Made by a program: the position numbers and the translations under genes
Shown here: piece by piece, positions 1 to 9,117 of the stretch
Position numbering within the stretch: the first letter of the stretch is position 1
Layout of the letters: each line of letters begins with the position of its first letter
Notes under the pieces: model-generated
What the model was told of the DNA's origin: nothing
Seen by the model: the letters and a program-made list of their open reading frames with translations, nothing else
Database searches by the model: none
Assembly: GCA_030765125.1 (NCBI GenBank)
Contig: JAVCDD010000121.1
Span: 1-51,152, forward strand
Source of the DNA: Candidatus Hatepunaea meridiana
Lineage (GTDB): Bacteria > Electryoneota > AABM5-125-24 > Hatepunaeales > Hatepunaeaceae
DNA: 51,152 bases
Direction: 5' to 3'

Positions 1-114
1 TCATAGAATTTCTAATCTTAATAATTTTGCTACCCAGATCATTTTAATAACGTTGATTCCATTGTACTATTACAATCAATATACATTTCTGTAAACTTTA
101 TATAAGGATAAACA

Positions 115-1728
115 ATGAATAAACATACAATAACAATCCTATTAACCCTTCTTTTTCCTTTAATTGCAATTGCTTACGACCTCCCGGAGGTCATCGGCGT
201 AGTAGAAGCGGGACGCAACTCGATGACGGACTTCTGTTGTGTCAGTGATGCGAATCTGGACGGCAAAGACGATCTGTTGATTCGCAACTACGACAGCGCA
301 AGGGTTGAGTTGTACTATGGCGCTGAACACATAGAGGATGAATTCGATATTGCATTCACCTATAATGGTGGACTTGAAGGAAATCCGATACGTTTCGGTA
401 GGACCCTGATGCACCTTGGTCGGATACTACCCAATCGTAATACTTTTTTCACCATCCCTGCATATCTCTGGGGCAGGCGGGAAGAGAGAGACTACGACTG
501 CCAGTTATCTCTCTATGAAAGCAATGAGAATCTTGATAACGATCCGGAGATGCTCCTGATGAGTAGAAATGGGGATGGATTCCTCGTAGGTTCGGGTCAC
601 AATACTCGACAGGCAGATATCAACGGAGACGGCTTTCATGATATTATTTCCTCTAAAAGAGATGATACAACTCACAAGCTTCAGGTTTTCTTTGGCGGGG
701 AAAATTTCGATACAATACCTGATTGGGAGGTATCATATCGAACTCCTTTCCAGCCTTCTGACTACTCCAGTGGTTATGATGTAAACGGTGACGGATACGA
801 TGATATACTCTATAGGTCTATGGAAAGTCGCGAGGGTGCTCCTCGCTGGAAGTACTACTACTATCTATACATTGGTGGTGAAGAAATGGACACGATTCCA
901 GTCTTTGAATTTCGTGAAGATCACTTTGAAGGCCGATATACCCAGAAGATAATGCAGTTTGGATTTTCTATGCTGTCTGATGTGAACGATGACGGTTATG
1001 ATGACTGGGGGATATATTGGACAGAACGATATGAAAGATTCGAAGACGATGGTTTTTCGATCTTTTTCGGGAGCGAAGAACCCGATATGGAACCCGATCT
1101 TGAACTGGAAGGTCATCGTAGACTATGGCGCGATGTTGGTGATATTGCTGGCGGTGATTTTAACGGTGATGGGAAAGGGGATATTGTAACCGTTATGACA
1201 GCTAGTCCGGCGTATATGGGTGAGATTATGATTCATTTCGGATCGAGATGGATCGATGGTGAAGCGGATATCTATATTGATTCTGAGCGTGAATATGACG
1301 GAGAATATTTCCGCTTCTGGAAATATTTAGGTGCTGTTGGCGACTACAATGGAGACAGGATCGATGATTTTGTGATCAGGATTTTTAAGAGAGATAGTAG
1401 TAAACCTTTTGTTATCTTTGCGGGTAATGAAGATTGGGTGGTTGATGTTGATACTGATATTTCACCGGACGATTATTCTCTTTCTCTCAAGGCTTATCCT
1501 AATCCGTTTAATGATAAAGTTACAATTAGCTATGATATTAAGAATTCAGGAGATGTTCTCCTTGGAATATATGATATTAAAGGAAGATTGATTGGAAATC
1601 TTGAGAATAGATATGTTATAAAGGGAAGTCACCGATTAACGTGGGAATCCCATTCGGCGGGAATATACTTTATTGTCTTGGATTCTGAGAATGTCAGGAG
1701 GGTTAAGAAGGTTGTTTGTGTGAAGTGA
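115..1728 (+). CDS. Secreted FG-GAP/VCBS repeat protein with T9SS-type sorting domain
   Basis: A 537-aa exported protein of unknown target. Residues 1-20 form a signal peptide (KH basic start, hydrophobic core, AIAYD cleavage region). At least six calcium-binding-like loops of the form DxNxDGxxDD begin near residues 45, 168, 222, 289, 348 and 410, each in a ~60-residue unit that mentions FGG/FGS, as in FG-GAP/VCBS beta-propeller repeats. From residue 461 (AYPNPFND) to the end is a C-terminal sorting domain of the type IX secretion/FlgD-like class, ending in a basic KKVVCVK tail. The start is preceded by an AAGGA ribosome binding site. Family knowledge suggests an extracellular or surface-anchored adhesin- or integrin-like propeller; the ligand is not visible. 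A MITE-like repeat follows directly downstream. Confidence 0.85.
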   Translation: MNKHTITILLTLLFPLIAIAYDLPEVIGVVEAGRNSMTDFCCVSDANLDGKDDLLIRNYDSARVELYYGAEHIEDEFDIAFTYNGGLEGNPIRFGRTLMHLGRILPNRNTFFTIPAYLWGRREERDYDCQLSLYESNENLDNDPEMLLMSRNGDGFLVGSGHNTRQADINGDGFHDIISSKRDDTTHKLQVFFGGENFDTIPDWEVSYRTPFQPSDYSSGYDVNGDGYDDILYRSMESREGAPRWKYYYYLYIGGEEMDTIPVFEFREDHFEGRYTQKIMQFGFSMLSDVNDDGYDDWGIYWTERYERFEDDGFSIFFGSEEPDMEPDLELEGHRRLWRDVGDIAGGDFNGDGKGDIVTVMTASPAYMGEIMIHFGSRWIDGEADIYIDSEREYDGEYFRFWKYLGAVGDYNGDRIDDFVIRIFKRDSSKPFVIFAGNEDWVVDVDTDISPDDYSLSLKAYPNPFNDKVTISYDIKNSGDVLLGIYDIKGRLIGNLENRYVIKGSHRLTWESHSAGIYFIVLDSENVRRVKKVVCVK

Positions 1729-1752
1729 TTCTCTTTTTTATTTCGTCTCTGT

Positions 1753-1914
1753 AATTAGGGACTACTGAAAAACTCAAATGTTCTATGGTATTTCCCTCAT
1801 TTTGTCATTCCAGCGAAAGCTGGAATCCAGTTTTTACAAGGATTTATCATGTTCACTTATGGATTCCAGCTTTCGCTGGAATGACAAAAATGGGATCTTC
1901 AGTAGACCCTAATT
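1753..1914. mobile_element. 162-bp MITE-like palindromic element
   Basis: The ends form a 17-bp terminal inverted repeat (AATTAGGGACTACTGAA and its complement) with one mismatch. Inside, two arms carry GTCATTCCAGCGAAAGC and its complement, so each arm can also fold as a small hairpin with a GAAA loop. It codes for nothing. The inner arms are related to the repeats at 8984-9094 and 9701-9773. Confidence 0.75.
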
Positions 1915-1962
1915 ATCTTTGAATAAATAGAAATTCATAGTTTATCCTGATATTTTAAAATC

Positions 1963-1989
1963 AACACGCTGAAGCGTGAACTCTAAACT
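1963..1989. repeat. Solo hairpin repeat, CACGC-TGAA-GCGTG family
   Basis: A short hairpin, CACGC TGAA GCGTG, is followed by AACTCTAAACT. The same ACTCTAAACT/ACTCTGAACT tail with a different stem recurs near 9988-10054, 40255-40336 and 41549-41673. Confidence 0.55.
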
Positions 1990-2009
1990 AAAAAAAAGGA
2001 GACAGAAAA

Positions 2010-5000
2010 ATGAGAACCGTCAAAACCACTCTCGTTATTCTACTGGTTATCGGACTTGGTTTTATGTTCGATGCTGTTTCAGACCTCTATGCCGATGAGA
2101 TTATGATCGGCACTGAGGGAGGTCCCAGCACAATCTGGTTCCCCTCTTTATTCATTAACCAGGGAACAAGTAAAATTCGGGCTCCTCATCCCGTGTTTAA
2201 TGACAGCAACTTTTTCTATGCGTCATTGCCGCGTGGTGGGTTTGATTATGTATTTGAAGAGAGACAGTGGCTGGATATGGATGTAACACGATATCCCGAT
2301 ATTCTCGCCGACTTAGACCTTCAATGTCTGCCGATGGGTGGGATTATTAACGTTTTTGATGCAAATGACACTCTTATTGAGAAGTTCAATGTTGGTTATG
2401 CCTGGAAATCGGATTGGTCGGGTGGCGCAGTACTAATTAATGACGTAAATTTCTTTCAAGGTGAGCTTGGGAATGCACTTTATCTTGATTCTCCTTATGA
2501 TGATCCAGATTCAGGCGATGTCTGGATAGCAAACCAGACCCACAATGGATACATCATTGGACCGTGTGCTGCGGTTCCTCGATGGAAAGCATTCTCAGGT
2601 CAGGATAGCCGAAAGATTGAATTTTCAGTTAGGAAATTGAACGATTGTGCAAATGGTAATGATCCTATCCTTACATTCAAACTCAGATACACTAATAGTG
2701 ATACTGATACCGTGTCGTATGTATTAACAAGTGATGATTTAGATACTACCTGGCAATGGATAACATTCGATACTGATGACATTGAGTTCAAATCAACTTA
2801 TGCTAAATTCTGGCTGCAATGGCATGGGAATCCGGATGCCGGAGAGGTGTTGATTAACAAAATTAAATACGAATCCTATCGGCATAGCTGTATTTTCGAC
2901 GATTATTCCGATGACATCGATACCGATAGCGATCATTTCCGCAATTGGATGGAAAGGTGGGCAGTATTTAACCGTAGATTATGCAGGACAATGATTGGTT
3001 GGATATGTAAGGAGCCGTATCCCTACGCGTTTGAAACGTACAGAGTTTTGGCGGATTACTTCGACAATTCGGTTTCTCTCAATCTGAATTTCCAGAATGT
3101 TAATCCTGTCAATTATACTTATACGGCTGAATTTCCTTTTACAAATGGAGAAGATATTGGTGATTTTATTGATGATACGGATGTTAATGCGTTGTACTTT
3201 GATCAATTCTGTATATGGTGGAACATAAACCGTCCAGACAGCACCGATTGGTGGCACTGGGAAAAATCATACGATGGTTTGGATGAATTAGGCGAAGTAG
3301 ATGTACAGGGGATATCAATTCAGGACGCTTGGGATGAATATATTAATGGTCACTATTATCCTGATGAAATTAACGGTTTTAACAATCATGGTATTCGGTA
3401 TGCCGCTGAAGCGGCAAGGACGAAGGGTATACCACTACACGCCGGAATTCAATCCTCAGGGTGGTTGAAGTGGAATAATGATGATGAAGTTTGGGATATT
3501 AAAGGCTTTGGCGAGCCGACTCCAAGGATGATCAAGTGTCAAGGGTTCCTGGCGATGACTTTCGGCGCTAAAGGATTTTTATATTCATACTATGCCCCTT
3601 TTTATTCTAAAAAAGATGGCGACTATTTTGCCGATCCACCATTCAGTCATCCGAGATTTGAATATATGAACGGAGCGAGTTGCAGCGGTTTGGTTACGCT
3701 TTGTCAGGATACCAGTGATAAGGATGATCATTTGATGGAAGAAGTAGATCTTTTTGCAGCTGCAAGTATGTTGTATATGTTGGAGGACCAAACCTGGGAA
3801 AGGGATGGCTTTGAATTAGGCTGGCTTTGGGAGAGTCCGAAATGGGATGCTGCCAAGGAGTTTAATGATTATATCCATTCAATAGACGCCACACTAGCCC
3901 GATTGAGGTGGAATTATTCTGAGTGCGCAGCAGAAGCAGAAAACGAGGATATTGATTTTGTACATAACATCACTTCTAAAGATTCTGTTTTATTTGGACA
4001 GGAATGGGCATGGACAACGGATTTACGTTCTAATACTTGGGTTCAGGTAGGAACTTTTACGTCTAATAGTATAAGATATTTTGCTTTGGTTAATCGCAGA
4101 TGTTACGGTGACGGCAGTGTTCATGGGCATGATGATAGAACTGTGAATTGTGAATTGCATATTGCACCCTATAATCATCAATTTACTGTAAGAGATGTAG
4201 CGACCGGTGATATTGTTGCGAGTGGTATTGGCGATGACATTGATTTTCAGTATTGGCTGAAACCTGCAGAAGGCAGGCTATTTATGGTAATGGATAATTT
4301 TGTAAATTATGGCGGTAATTTCGATTCAGATACAACCATTTCAGGTGTTGTGTTTATTGATACAACGATATATGTCAACGTAGCAGCGAGACTTACAATT
4401 TCCCCAGGTGCGCAGATTATGTTTTCCGATGAGGGTAAGCTTATTGTAAACGGCGCTCTTACAGCGATCGGCAAACCTGATTCAACTGGAGACTCAACAA
4501 TAGTTTTCACTTGCCTTAACAGCGATAAAGATGGTCTTGTTAAGTTAATGGGCAGCAGTGGTGACAGCCTCATCCATTGCAAATTTACACATCTGGAAAA
4601 GGGTCTGAATATCAGCAAATCAACCGGCAATAGTACTTATATAGAAAACAGTGAATTCTCTTACTGCAAAGAAGAAGGAATCTTTGCCTCAGGTGGTAAC
4701 ATTACAATCGAAAACTGCAATGTACACAACAACGGTTCCGACGGTGGATACTTTTACAACTGCTATGCCTGCATAGACAGCTCCACCTTCCAACGCAGCA
4801 AAAAGAGCGGTCTTTATGTTTACAACGTCGACGCTTCATCATACATAAAACATTCCGATTTCAACCTTAACGCAACATCTACAGGTATGGGTCCTCAAGC
4901 TGGTGTTCGTTATTTTGGTTGCTCACCGAAATTCTTGAAAAGCGCCTCTTCTTTCAACGGTGGATACGGCATCTACGGCGCCAACGGTTCCTACCCGATC

Positions 5001-6182
5001 TTGTACAGCTCAACCGAAAACGCAGCCAACATCACCACTGACAACTCGGATCATGAGACTTACTGGGATAACTCGTATCCAATACTCGACTACGGGCATA
5101 ACAACTTCAACACCGAAGACGACACGATTATCTATATCACCGGCACGACGCTGGATACGTTCTTCGCTCAACGCAACTATTGGGGCAGCGATGATCCGGA
5201 TACTACGCTGCCGTTGGTCTATGGTCCGAATACGGTAATCTATACACCTACCGATGGTGCCGGACAGTATGGTATGCTTGAACGCGAAGAAATAGGCAAT
5301 CTTCTGCTCGATCCTGATCCCGGCAACCGCATCTCAGAAAACAGCCTGCAAGCTCAGAATGACCTGCGCAACGCCCTCGCTGTCGAAGACGAGCATCCGC
5401 GCGAAGCTATCGACGAATACCGTCGCATCATCATCCGTCATCCTGGCAGCGCAGCAGCTCCGGTGGCGCTGGACCGGCTCTTCTGGCTTATTAGACGACA
5501 GTTCGAGGGTGATGAGCGAGACAATCAACTGAGCGACTTCAATCGCTACAGCGACAACCTGGCTCGCACCTGCCCGGCGAGGGGCTTAGCCTGGAAGGCG
5601 CGGCGGATAGCGTTGTGGGCAATGGCAGCGTTACATCGCTACGACGAGGCTATCCGCGGCTTCGAGGAGATCGTCCGCAACCACGACTGCCTCGCCGACA
5701 GCATCTTCGCCGTGATTGACATCGGCACACTACACCTCGAAGCTGAGGAGTGGCGTCGGCGCGATCCTCAAAACCGTCAGCAGGCAGTTCCGGGTCGTTA
5801 CTCCGAGCTTTGCCCGGCGGACTTTCCAACGCACCGCGAGCACACGGACGAACTGTTAGCGATGCTTACCGGGGACGCCTACAAATCTCCGCCGATGATC
5901 CCCGAAGACTACTTCCTGGCGCAGAATTACCCCAACCCATTCAATGCCACAACCAAGATCCGCTACGGTCTGCCGGAAGACGGACTCGTCAGGATCGCTA
6001 TCTATGATCTGATGGGACGCCGCGTCAGAACATTACTCAACGAGTCAATGCGCGCCGGATACCACACAATGATCTGGGATGGAAAGACATCAACAGGTAC
6101 GCAGGTATCATCAGGTTTGTACTTCTACCGGATTCAGGCGGGACGGTTTACAAAGGTAAAAAAGATGACGATGATGAAGTGA
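2010..6182 (+). CDS. Large multidomain secreted protein: glycosidase-like region, beta-helix, TPR-like module, T9SS-type sorting domain
   Basis: 1390 aa, with AAAGGAGA as a clear ribosome binding site. Residues 1-28 form a signal peptide. Residues ~60-300 look like a beta-sandwich (carbohydrate-binding-like). Residues ~300-700 are rich in Trp and Tyr and include a stretch (PRMIKCQGFLAMTFGAKG, residues ~508-525) resembling TIM-barrel glycoside hydrolases, but no catalytic pair could be assigned. Residues ~770-1080 are a right-handed beta-helix: repeated short strands with regularly spaced Asn, Cys, Ser and Gly. Residues ~1110-1265 are helical TPR-like repeats. Residues 1307-1390 (YPNPFNATTKIRYG onward) are the sorting domain. 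The DNA becomes clearly GC-richer from about 5280, at the TPR boundary, suggesting a mosaic gene. A surface polysaccharide-active role is an inference. Confidence 0.8.
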   Translation: MRTVKTTLVILLVIGLGFMFDAVSDLYADEIMIGTEGGPSTIWFPSLFINQGTSKIRAPHPVFNDSNFFYASLPRGGFDYVFEERQWLDMDVTRYPDILADLDLQCLPMGGIINVFDANDTLIEKFNVGYAWKSDWSGGAVLINDVNFFQGELGNALYLDSPYDDPDSGDVWIANQTHNGYIIGPCAAVPRWKAFSGQDSRKIEFSVRKLNDCANGNDPILTFKLRYTNSDTDTVSYVLTSDDLDTTWQWITFDTDDIEFKSTYAKFWLQWHGNPDAGEVLINKIKYESYRHSCIFDDYSDDIDTDSDHFRNWMERWAVFNRRLCRTMIGWICKEPYPYAFETYRVLADYFDNSVSLNLNFQNVNPVNYTYTAEFPFTNGEDIGDFIDDTDVNALYFDQFCIWWNINRPDSTDWWHWEKSYDGLDELGEVDVQGISIQDAWDEYINGHYYPDEINGFNNHGIRYAAEAARTKGIPLHAGIQSSGWLKWNNDDEVWDIKGFGEPTPRMIKCQGFLAMTFGAKGFLYSYYAPFYSKKDGDYFADPPFSHPRFEYMNGASCSGLVTLCQDTSDKDDHLMEEVDLFAAASMLYMLEDQTWERDGFELGWLWESPKWDAAKEFNDYIHSIDATLARLRWNYSECAAEAENEDIDFVHNITSKDSVLFGQEWAWTTDLRSNTWVQVGTFTSNSIRYFALVNRRCYGDGSVHGHDDRTVNCELHIAPYNHQFTVRDVATGDIVASGIGDDIDFQYWLKPAEGRLFMVMDNFVNYGGNFDSDTTISGVVFIDTTIYVNVAARLTISPGAQIMFSDEGKLIVNGALTAIGKPDSTGDSTIVFTCLNSDKDGLVKLMGSSGDSLIHCKFTHLEKGLNISKSTGNSTYIENSEFSYCKEEGIFASGGNITIENCNVHNNGSDGGYFYNCYACIDSSTFQRSKKSGLYVYNVDASSYIKHSDFNLNATSTGMGPQAGVRYFGCSPKFLKSASSFNGGYGIYGANGSYPILYSSTENAANITTDNSDHETYWDNSYPILDYGHNNFNTEDDTIIYITGTTLDTFFAQRNYWGSDDPDTTLPLVYGPNTVIYTPTDGAGQYGMLEREEIGNLLLDPDPGNRISENSLQAQNDLRNALAVEDEHPREAIDEYRRIIIRHPGSAAAPVALDRLFWLIRRQFEGDERDNQLSDFNRYSDNLARTCPARGLAWKARRIALWAMAALHRYDEAIRGFEEIVRNHDCLADSIFAVIDIGTLHLEAEEWRRRDPQNRQQAVPGRYSELCPADFPTHREHTDELLAMLTGDAYKSPPMIPEDYFLAQNYPNPFNATTKIRYGLPEDGLVRIAIYDLMGRRVRTLLNESMRAGYHTMIWDGKTSTGTQVSSGLYFYRIQAGRFTKVKKMTMMK

Positions 6183-6225
6183 GTGGGAAAGTGAAAAAGT
6201 GTGAAAATGTGAAAGATAGGATATC

Positions 6226-6253
6226 TCGTTCCCACGCTGGAGCGTGGGAACGA
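6226..6253. repeat. Palindrome downstream of the 1390-aa gene
   Basis: A 13-bp stem (TCGTTCCCACGCT with AGCGTGGGAACGA) around a 2-nt centre. It lies 44 bp after the stop codon. No T-run follows, so it is not a convincing intrinsic terminator; it may be a repeat-family member or a 3'-end stabiliser. Confidence 0.5.
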
Positions 6254-6300
6254 TTTATCGGGAGTTTATCAGTAAACCTTAGTATAAATCAAAATAAACC

Positions 6301-6329
6301 TTGACATCAAGGAATTTCGTTTATATATT
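6301..6329 (+). promoter_or_regulatory. Sigma70-type promoter (TTGACA-17-TATATT)
   Basis: TTGACA at 6301-6306, a 17-bp spacer, and TATATT at 6324-6329. It is close to the sigma70 consensus and the best promoter-like sequence noticed in the window. Transcription would begin near 6336 and run into a 250-nt leader ending in the terminator at 6542-6583, ahead of the ABC exporter gene. Confidence 0.7.
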
Positions 6330-6381
6330 TTCACCTTAATAAAGAAAATTAATCTAATAACTCTACAGGAGTTTTCTCTAA

Positions 6382-6516
6382 ATGGTCAAAATAATTCAAA
6401 TCCAGCACATTACATCCGTCATTGACATGGGTGGAGTCTGGACTTGCCCGAATCTGTTACCTAATGATCGATTCGATGCAATTAAAGGACTATACTATGC
6501 GGAGAGAACCCCCTAA
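6382..6516 (+). CDS. Possible 44-aa leader peptide
   Basis: ATG to TAA, 44 codons, beginning MVKIIQIQHITSV and ending YYAERTP. An AGGAG sequence lies about 12 nt upstream of the ATG, longer than ideal spacing. It falls wholly inside the leader between the promoter at 6301 and the terminator at 6542. No family is recognised. It may be a true small protein, a regulatory leader peptide, or a chance frame within an RNA. Confidence 0.3.
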   Translation: MVKIIQIQHITSVIDMGGVWTCPNLLPNDRFDAIKGLYYAERTP

Positions 6517-6541
6517 ATATATAAGATATGGTAGGCAATCT

Positions 6542-6583
6542 TGCCTTCCGGGGTCTTCGCCTCGGAAGGCATTTTTATTTTTT
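6542..6583 (+). terminator. Intrinsic terminator/attenuator before the ABC exporter
   Basis: TGCCTTCC pairs with GGAAGGCA and is extended by four inner pairs (one G-U), giving a 12-bp stem with a 6-nt TCTTCG loop. A T-rich tract of 12 nt (one A) follows immediately. It lies upstream of, not after, the exporter gene and so would attenuate read-through into it. Confidence 0.75.
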
Positions 6584-6603
6584 GGCAGTTAAAGGATTTT
6601 CAA

Positions 6604-8889
6604 ATGTTAGCAAAAAGAAATTGTACCAACGAAGAGTTAATATCCCGTTATACAGATCAACCGAGTGAGATGCCTCGCGGTTTACGGGATAAAATAGAAA
6701 AACAATGGAATAACGGCCCCGTTCAGCTTTATGCGATGGCAGATCTGAATGCCTCGTTGAAGTTAACTCATACCTGGATTGCATTGGGCTCTGAACACAT
6801 ATCAATCGTGAGCGATTCCGGTCGGGATAACGGTGAAATCAAAAACATCGAGCTGTCCCAAATCCAGACTGTTCAGGAAACTCCGTGCCTAAGCTGCACC
6901 AATCTGACGCTGTTCGGTGAACCTGATGAACCTCCCCTGGCGGTACTGCATTATACTCACCGCCAGAGACGGGCAATGGAGAACATTAAGTTCATCATCG
7001 AGCAACGTATCAAAGGACATACCGTTGGCTTTGACAAGGAAGCTAAGGAAGCCTACTCCGATGCAATGACACAACCCATCAAGGAAGCTCAAGCATCGGT
7101 AGCAGCAAACAAGATGGCGGTTGTCTGGCGGTTGATGGGTTATCTTACACCTTACCGTAAACGCTTGTCCTTCGGGTTGGTTGCGGCGGCAATAATGACG
7201 CTTGTCAGTCTATTACCGGCTTATCTTACCGGTTATGTTATTGATAAGGTAATCAAACCATTTCAGAATGGTAAAATTGATTACGAAGCAGCAATGTATA
7301 CGGCATGGGTTATTATCGGTGCATTGGCGTTGACATACATCCTGCGAGTGTTCTGTATGTGGATTAGACTGCACAAGATGTCCGTATTGGGAGAACTCGT
7401 TGCCGGTGACCTGCGTCGTGATATATATGAACATTTGCAGAGACTAAGTCTCAGTTTCTTCTCCAAGAAGCAAACCGGCAGTTTGATAAGCCGTGTCAGC
7501 AGTGATTCCGACAGGTTATGGGAATTCATCGCATTTGGCGTGGTTGAGGTTTCGCTGTCTGTGATAATGCTGTTAGGTCTCGGGACGGTGTTGATGACAA
7601 TGGATTGGCAGCTTGGGCTTATTCTGACGCTGCCGATACCGTTGTTCCTCTGGACAGTCTTCGCACACGGCAGCCGGATGCAGCGATTGTTCATATCAGC
7701 CTGGCGGAAATGGTCGGATATGACGGCGGTGCTATCAGATACCATTCCCGGTATGCGTGTGGTCAAGGCTTTCAACCAGGAAGATCGCGAAAAGGAACGC
7801 TTCGACGGCAGGAATATGTCATGTGTGGCTCATTTTAACCATATACACGACGTCTGGACGAAATTTTGGCCTATTCTGCTGATGGGAATACATATCATAA
7901 CGTTGTCCGTATGGGCGTTTGCTCTGCCGAGAGTCTTCGGGCAGGGTACAAGCCTGTCGGTTGGAACGTTTGTTACTTTCCTGCTTTATATGGGGATGTA
8001 TCTCCAGCCTATTGAGACCATCGGTTTGATGGCACGGATGATGAACCGGGCAACAAGTTCAGCGCACCGCATCTTTGAAGTGCTGGATACGGAACCGGAA
8101 ATTGTAGACCGGATTGAACCAGTCCGGTTGGAACCATTACAAGGACGCGTAACCTTTGAAAATGTGACGTTTGCTTACGATGGTATCCGGCAAATCATCA
8201 GAGGGATTTCGTTTAACGTTATGCCTGGTGAAATGATCGGTCTCGTCGGTCCATCCGGCGCCGGTAAAACAACTATCACTAACCTGATAGCGCGTTTCTA
8301 TGACGTAACCGGTGGAAAAATTCTGATTGACGGCGTTAACATTCACAATCTGGATACCGGTCATTTCCGGCGTCAGGTTGGAATGGTGCTGCAGGATCCA
8401 TATCTGTTCCACGGCACAATTCTGGAGAATATTCTTTATGGTCAGCCGGATGCCGGTATGGAAAGGGTGATCGAAGCGGCGAAGACAGCCAACGCTCATG
8501 ACTTCATCCTCAAGCTCCCACACGGTTACGAAACTATCATTGGTGAGCGAGGTCATACACTATCGGGTGGTGAGCGCCAGCGGGTTTCGATTGCGCGGGC
8601 AGTACTTTGCAATCCACGCATCCTGATCCTGGATGAGGCAACCAGCAGCGTAGATACCGAGACCGAACGTAATATTCAGCAAGCGTTAGATCGTTTAATC
8701 GCCGGCCGCACAGTGTTTGCTATTGCGCATAGGTTATCGACCTTGCGAAATGCGACCCGTCTGATAGTGATCGAAGACGGTCGGATTACTGAAGAAGGTA
8801 CTCATTCCGAATTGCTCAGTAATCCGGATGGCACCTATACCAAGTTGCAAAAGATGCAGCAGGAATTGCATGAAGCTTATGCAGTTTGA
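6604..8889 (+). CDS. ABC exporter (fused permease and ATPase), DUF1854-associated type
   Basis: 761 aa from the ATG at 6604, which has AAAGGA seven bases upstream; a longer TTG-started frame from 6541 would begin inside the terminator. Residues 1-~160 are an N-terminal extension, apparently a beta-rich PH-like domain, absent from ordinary MsbA-type exporters. Residues ~180-470 are the six-helix exporter membrane domain. The nucleotide-binding domain has Walker A GPSGAGKTT (from ~549), signature LSGGERQR (~653), Walker B ILILDEAT (~673) and H-loop AIAHRLS. All catalytic motifs look intact. The next gene encodes DUF1854, a known companion of this exporter subtype; my recollection is that both are annotated as cyanophycin-metabolism-associated in proteobacteria. 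The substrate is unknown here. Expression is probably controlled by the upstream leader/terminator. Confidence 0.9.
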   Translation: MLAKRNCTNEELISRYTDQPSEMPRGLRDKIEKQWNNGPVQLYAMADLNASLKLTHTWIALGSEHISIVSDSGRDNGEIKNIELSQIQTVQETPCLSCTNLTLFGEPDEPPLAVLHYTHRQRRAMENIKFIIEQRIKGHTVGFDKEAKEAYSDAMTQPIKEAQASVAANKMAVVWRLMGYLTPYRKRLSFGLVAAAIMTLVSLLPAYLTGYVIDKVIKPFQNGKIDYEAAMYTAWVIIGALALTYILRVFCMWIRLHKMSVLGELVAGDLRRDIYEHLQRLSLSFFSKKQTGSLISRVSSDSDRLWEFIAFGVVEVSLSVIMLLGLGTVLMTMDWQLGLILTLPIPLFLWTVFAHGSRMQRLFISAWRKWSDMTAVLSDTIPGMRVVKAFNQEDREKERFDGRNMSCVAHFNHIHDVWTKFWPILLMGIHIITLSVWAFALPRVFGQGTSLSVGTFVTFLLYMGMYLQPIETIGLMARMMNRATSSAHRIFEVLDTEPEIVDRIEPVRLEPLQGRVTFENVTFAYDGIRQIIRGISFNVMPGEMIGLVGPSGAGKTTITNLIARFYDVTGGKILIDGVNIHNLDTGHFRRQVGMVLQDPYLFHGTILENILYGQPDAGMERVIEAAKTANAHDFILKLPHGYETIIGERGHTLSGGERQRVSIARAVLCNPRILILDEATSSVDTETERNIQQALDRLIAGRTVFAIAHRLSTLRNATRLIVIEDGRITEEGTHSELLSNPDGTYTKLQKMQQELHEAYAV

Positions 8890-8908
8890 TATTGGATTTT
8901 GGACACCA

Positions 8909-8940
8909 GGGAGGGCGGACATTCTTGTCTGCCACTTTAT
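8909..8940. repeat. Half element of the GACAYTCYTGTC hairpin family
   Basis: Contains GGCGGACATTCTTGTCTGCC, a hairpin with the conserved ATTCTT loop. It sits just after the ABC exporter stop codon. Sister sequences occur at 16726-16805 and elsewhere. Confidence 0.55.
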
Positions 8941-8983
8941 GATTTTTACAATATCCCGTTTAATCAATATAGTGTCTGATCGT

Positions 8984-9094
8984 CTCCCCTTCTGTCATTC
9001 CCGCGAAGGCGGGAATCCAGATAATCTATTGCTTCGCCTGGATTCCCGCCTTCGCGGGAATGACAAGTAGGGAACGGGAATGACAGAAGGGGGA
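8984..9094. repeat. Inverted-repeat element, CCCGCGAAGGCGGG family
   Basis: Two arms carrying TTCCCGCGAAGGCGGGAA and its complement face each other across a short centre. The outer ends CTCCCCTTCTGTCATTC and GAATGACAGAAGGGGG extend the inverted repeat. It lies between the ABC exporter and DUF1854 genes, so the two may be transcribed through it. Related copies are at 9701-9773 and inside 1753-1914. Confidence 0.75.
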
Positions 9095-9117
9095 AATAAT
9101 TTCAAAAAGGATAAACA

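Larger units (their letters stand above)
6336..6583 (+). ncRNA. Putative leader RNA or small RNA upstream of the ABC exporter
   Basis: The segment is bounded by a near-consensus promoter and a strong intrinsic terminator. It ends 20 nt before the exporter start codon, so it is either an independent small RNA or a 5' leader with conditional termination (attenuator or riboswitch-like). It contains one 44-codon reading frame and no visible run of a single amino-acid codon as in classical amino-acid attenuators. I could not match it to tmRNA, SRP RNA, 6S RNA or a riboswitch class by eye. Confidence 0.45.

Noticed and set aside
6336..6583. The leader as tmRNA, SRP RNA, 6S RNA or a named riboswitch
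   Set aside because: None of their hallmark sequences or closing helices was recognised.
6541..6603. Extended TTG-initiated N-terminus of the ABC exporter
   Set aside because: It would start inside the terminator stem and encode residues with no domain match; the ATG at 6604 has AAAGGA at proper spacing.
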